Shown here piece after piece: positions 60,004-64,000 of a stretch of DNA of 64,000 bases. Position 1 is the stretch's first letter. Every line of letters starts with the position of its first letter. This stretch comes from Effrenium voratum (lineage: Eukaryota; Sar; Dinophyceae; Suessiales; Symbiodiniaceae), in NCBI GenBank assembly GCA_963377175.1, contig CAUJNA010003293.1:142531-206530 (forward strand). Direction: 5' to 3'. The notes beneath the pieces were generated by a model. The model saw only the letters and a program-made list of their open reading frames with translations, was not told where the DNA came from and made no database searches. The position numbers and the translations under genes are program-made.

Positions 60004-61640
60004 CCAAAAAGGGTTCCCCGATTGTTTAGCTTCCCCAAGGCCAAGAAGGACCTTCCGAGGGCGAGGCGTGAGAGATGGGGACGACGTTCCGCGTGTTGTT
60101 TGTTTTGTCGTGCTTTTGTTCTGTTCTCCTGTTCTTCTGGGGGGGGAGGGTCTGGGACTTGGCAGGGTTGCTGGGATCCTTGTTCCAATCTTCGAGGCTT
60201 TCTAGACGCGAGACAAATATAATCAATCATATGGTTTTGGCTGGCGCAAAGCTGCTGTAGATTGGACCGGAAGCATAGGTGTCCTTTCAGGTCAGTTTGG
60301 CATTCACCAGTACCATCTTTCCAAAAGACCACGGCTTGGAAGGGTGGGGCCAAGTGACTTAACCGAACAATATAGAGACTTCCCTTGAGTGTTAGTGGTC
60401 CCTTTGTGGATTGAGGATTGAAGCCTCCAGCCCAGTTTTCAACCTCCAGTGCCATTGGTTCCATTTTTTGGCGGGGTTTTCCTCTTAAAGTGACCTACCC
60501 AACCCGTTTGCCTTTTGTCCCCGCAGCCGCTATTGCTTGAGCAGCCTCGTTTTGAGTTCCCTCGAGTTGCCGCCGTAGTGCAGGGGTTGAGTTCACCCAA
60601 CATAGCCTAGCCGTGTTCCGGTGGTGTGTAACCATGAGCTCCTGGGTTAAAGCGAGCTCACCATGATGTGGATCCTTTACTCGGTTATTTTGTTGTTTTC
60701 ATTTTCGGAGCTATGGTTCAACATGTGCAGCTGACTGTTGTATGGCATGCTGGCAGGCAGATCGTGCTTGTCCGAGTTCCTGGTTGCAGCCTGATGTTGG
60801 AAAAGCTGGTGCGCGGCCAGCAAGCGGATTCTTGGGCCGGCAAATTTGCATCAACCTGTGTGGGTAGGACATTTGGTATGCTTTCTGTAGTTTTCCCACG
60901 AAAAGTAGGGAAATTGCCAAACATTCCTCTTTCGTCTTGCGGAACGACTATTGTCCGTGTTTCTAGGATTCCCTTTGGTTTCCCATTGAACCAGCCCCGA
61001 AGAGAGCACACTTTATGTTCTTGCAGGGGCGCGGACTTTGAATAGAGTTGACAAGTCATTGCACAGGGTGCGTGCCAAACGAGGAGGTGGGCTCCCCTTG
61101 GTGCTTAACTTTTGAGCACTGATCATGGCTGGCCTCCCTGACTTCAAACTCAGCCACATGCCCGAAGCGTTTTGCAAAAGAAGGGGCTGTCTTACTGGGA
61201 TCAGCGGTGTCTGCCCATCGGTCTCAATGCTTGCCTTGCGCGACTCCCGACCGTTTGTCGCACCAAGGGATTTGAGGTTTAGCATGTTGCCATTAAAGAA
61301 GGATAGCCCTTGGCACAGTTTTTAATGGACAAAGCAAGCTAAGTACTTGAGCGCCCCCCATCCCCACCGTTGGCCGTCTCAGTAGGTTCTTGTATAACCA
61401 TGAACCCAAAGTGAATGGGTCTTTGGCTCGGCTCACCTGAAGGGCCCCCGATGTTCCGAGAAACCGCTGCCATGTGTCGACTTAGAAGGTCACGGGTAAG
61501 GCGTCCAATGTCATTCCAACGCCTTCCGGGCTCAAGCGGCTGACTGCATGGGCCCTCCCAATGGGGAAAGGAGAGAGAGGAAAGGGAGTTGTTTGTTTTT
61601 TTTTGAGGGCATGCATTTCAAGGTGTGTCTAAAGGGAGCA

Positions 61641-61676
61641 GAAAAAGGAGCACACTTATTTTTCGGGGTCCCTCTC
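61641..61676 (-). repeat. Intronic repeat module (partial)
   Basis: GAGCACACTTATTTTTCGGGGTCCCTCTC matches the right half of the reverse-sense module. Confidence 0.4.
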
Positions 61677-62083
61677 ACCGAGGATCCCCCGTGCTGGCAG
61701 CCAGCATGACGCCCACAGCCTGTGCCCTCTCCTACTTTGAGACCCCAAATATTGTGCCGTTGTTTTTCTGTTCGTTTCTCGTAAGTGGACTTTTCCTGAA
61801 TGAATGTAACAAATATGGCCATGAATTGAAAAGGGAACAGCCTCCCAAAATGGTTGACCGGGCAACCCCCCAAGTCCACTAAAGGCCGAAAGGGCGGCAC
61901 CAGTTGGTGGGTTTCTCCTTAAATGGAAGTCAGTCGCAAATCCATGCCGTGCCTTGTTTCTTGTTCAGTGGAGTCCCTTTTTCAACTTAATTTCCGAAAC
62001 CACCAGTTTCTGGTTTGTTTTCATCCTTTGAGGGGGCTTCGCAATTGGTTTTGCCCAAACCGAATCGCGGATGGAATGCTCAG

Positions 62084-62137
62084 CAGCCGCGACCTTGCGC
62101 GGGACGTGGCCGCGCTCGGGCCGATGCCTCGGGAATG
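62084..62137 (+). CDS. Candidate exon
   Basis: After ATGCTCAG the frame gives S-R-D-L-A-R-D-V-A-A-L-G-P-M-P-R-E, ending near GGAAT|GCGTCC. A GGAAACCCATTTTG module fragment follows at 62166. Confidence 0.5.
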
Positions 62138-63424
62138 CGTCCGATCACAGGACAAGGAGCACAAAGGAAACCCATTTTGTTAGAACCCATGGGTCACCCA
62201 AGGGCAAAACACAGGGTAATACCGTTATGCTATGCAGTGACGTGGTGGCTGTCTATCCCATGAAACTGGGGGTATCATGTTGGGTGTTTCCTTCGAACGC
62301 CGCCCATTTGACTTTCCATTTTGGGTGGAGCAGCAGCCATTTCCAAAAGCAAAACAATGCCGAACCTCTTGGAACATACCTACGGTCTTCTTGAAACCAA
62401 CTGGGAGAGCATCCCCGAGTATGTGGGGTCGGGGGTCGGACATGGTTTGCACGCAGCTCAAGGCATCGCAGCCAGTGGAGGCGGTTGGGTGGTTGGGCGG
62501 CTGTGTGTGTTGCGCATTCCCCACGCAGCACTGACCGAGGGGCCACTGCTTCCACCAGGGTCAGTGGGCAACTGCTTGTGGTGGTTTCACTTGACCCATG
62601 GGTCACCCAGTGGTGTGGATTCCTTGTTGTCATGCGCAGCATCTGAAGGGCTGTAGCCAATAGCCCTGCGGTTTGCCTCAAGCAGTGACGGACAGCAGAT
62701 GCTTTGTTAATTTATGCCGCAGTCGAACATGGCGGGCTGACGACCCAACCGATCGTCAGCTGCACGTGCTCTCCACCGATGCGGTGTGCCCCGATAATTC
62801 ATTCTGTTGAGGCGTACTCGAGGTAGCCCCCGTCACGCAGGTTGGTTTATCGGCGGACGTGCGAGCACGCACGCACGCACGGTGAGTACCTTATTCGTCG
62901 CAAGAGGAGGGTGACAGCTGAAAGGCTGACGCGCAACATGCGGCGGACATGGTCAGTTGACATCGGGTGAGGCTAACGTCATTCCTCTACGTGAGTTGAC
63001 TGGCGCATGCCAGCCGGCAGGGTAAGGTCTGCCTTGGGGACTTGGTTGTCTTGCCAAAACGGACCAACGCTTCGATGGCTACATCTCTCCTGCACCCCTG
63101 TGCACCTGATGAGCAGGCGTCCTTTGCCGTCTAGTGGCTCTCCACAAGCCCGGCGCCCTTTGGCACAGCACCCCAGCACTGCACCCCGCGCGCCGCAGCC
63201 CTGCGCTCAAGTTTGGTTCGGGGCCGTGCTGGCTGACCCCTTGCGTGTTTTGTTTTGTCCCATTTTTGTTGGCCCTGGGGAGAGGGGGTGTTCTTCTTCT
63301 TCTTCTTGGTGGGATTAAACCGCTAAAAGTTGAAAACCTAGCAGGGGAGCAGAAAGCAACCGAGTTTTGTTTTTGTTGTTCGGTTTTGCACTGCTCGGTT
63401 TTGCTCCGCGTATTTTTGCCGCAG
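62138..63424. other. Presumed intron
   Basis: No accepted coding sequence; a GCAC simple repeat at 62864-62882. Confidence 0.35.
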
Positions 63425-63479
63425 GCAGGCGGTGCAGCTGGTGGAGGACTGGCGCGCCATCGTGGGGGAGCCCTCGGTG
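63425..63479 (+). CDS. Candidate exon
   Basis: After TTTTTGCCGCAGGCAG the frame gives Q-A-V-Q-L-V-E-D-W-R-A-I-V-G-E-P-S-V-A-R. Donor uncertain (GTGGGG inside, or GC options at the end). Confidence 0.5.
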
Positions 63480-64000
63480 GCCCGGCCAATGGTCTTCGGT
63501 CGCCCAAACGGTCGCCGTTTGGGCGAGAAACGTTTGGGGGGGTTCCCTTTTTACTGGCAAACACTGCATATATTATATATATATATAATTATATGTGTGC
63601 ATATATATATATATATACACATGACATGTGTTTATTGTGGTAGGCGCTTCAGTTTGGGGAATCTCTTTTTGTGGTTCCTTTTTGGGTGTTGTTTGAACAG
63701 GAAACGGACTTCGTACTTTTTTGGGAAGAGCAGTTTCGTGGAAACGGAAATCTTGTTGCTGTTTTTGGGATCCATTTGGGAAGTGAGTTGAAGGGAAAAC
63801 TCAGGGGTATTTATGCGTACATCTTCACATATAATAAATATATGTATACACATATTATCGCATTCACATATAACAAATATACATATATTATCACACCCAC
63901 ATGAAATATACTGGTATACTAGGTGTCAGCCTGACGTGCTCATATCTTTGCCGGGCCCTCTTTTTGGTGAGCTTGTTTCACATGTTGAGTTTCGCTCACC
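63480..64000. other. Presumed intron or 3' flank with TA microsatellites
   Basis: TA tracts at 63566-63618 and degenerate TATA/CACATAT sequence at 63826-63898. No gene seen to the window end. Confidence 0.5.

Larger units (their letters stand above)
59472..62083. other. Long intron-like stretch
   Basis: It holds the second 99-bp repeat copy, modules at 59948-60003 and 61641-61676, and T-rich tracts. Small GC-rich patches at 59868-59920 and 60030-60080 could be exons but are too short to assign. Confidence 0.35.

Overview
The window looks like nuclear DNA of a dinoflagellate (Symbiodiniaceae or a relative; the genus cannot be fixed from sequence alone). The evidence is long copia-type retrotransposon polyproteins with CCCH-finger Gag of the kind abundant in dinoflagellates, two stretches resembling relics of the dinoflagellate spliced leader (DinoSL), many short coding patches bounded by AG acceptors and GC-type donors, TTTAGGG-like G-rich repeats and many microsatellites. 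No prokaryotic gene layout, rRNA, tRNA or CRISPR array was seen.

Region 1 (1-6400) is copy 1 of a Ty1/copia-like element: a coiled-coil ORF, an acidic Gag with two CCCH zinc fingers, an aspartic protease and an integrase. Gag and Pol share a frame but are separated by one TGA (3489-3491). The copy stops at a 100-N assembly gap (6401-6500). Region 2 (6501-15.3 kb) is a second, closely similar copy. It starts inside Gag, carries a 425-bp tandem duplication and a 1-bp deletion in the protease, then has an intact integrase, reverse transcriptase and RNase H, followed by a long C-terminal extension that resembles a degenerate cytosine-methyltransferase fold.

Region 3 (15.37-22.0 kb) holds a giant accessory protein, read in four pieces because of about three frame breaks. 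Its first piece is in the same uninterrupted frame as the retrotransposon Pol. Residues ~1265-1520 of its main piece match the motif series of Tpt1/KptA RNA 2'-phosphotransferase (NAD+-dependent). A 12-mer, TGGGTCAGTCCC, occurs seven times, all on the + strand and all between 1.2 and 22.1 kb. It usually reads Gly-Ser-Val-Pro and sits at module boundaries. It ties Gag, Pol and the Tpt1 protein together as probable parts of one mobile system.

Region 4 (22.0-28.4 kb) is non-coding or weakly coding: spliced-leader-like relics, an imperfect palindrome between 13-bp direct repeats, an AT-rich block, a 390-bp compound microsatellite, a 116-bp degenerate tandem repeat, a perfect 24-bp inverted repeat and an inverted pair of a dispersed repeat.

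Region 5 (28.4-64.0 kb) appears to be one or more very long, intron-rich + strand genes. Around 27 short GC-rich patches (roughly 30-120 bp) encode Ala/Glu-rich helical or charged peptides and are bounded by AG acceptors and mostly GC donors. One neighbouring pair (37.37-37.68 kb) joins in phase only if a GC donor is used. The introns carry a recurring short module (CAAAATAGGGG..CCCC..TTTGGTTTCC, both orientations), a 99-bp repeat pair, mini- and microsatellites and a degenerate TTTAGGG-rich block. All exon calls here are inferences by eye.
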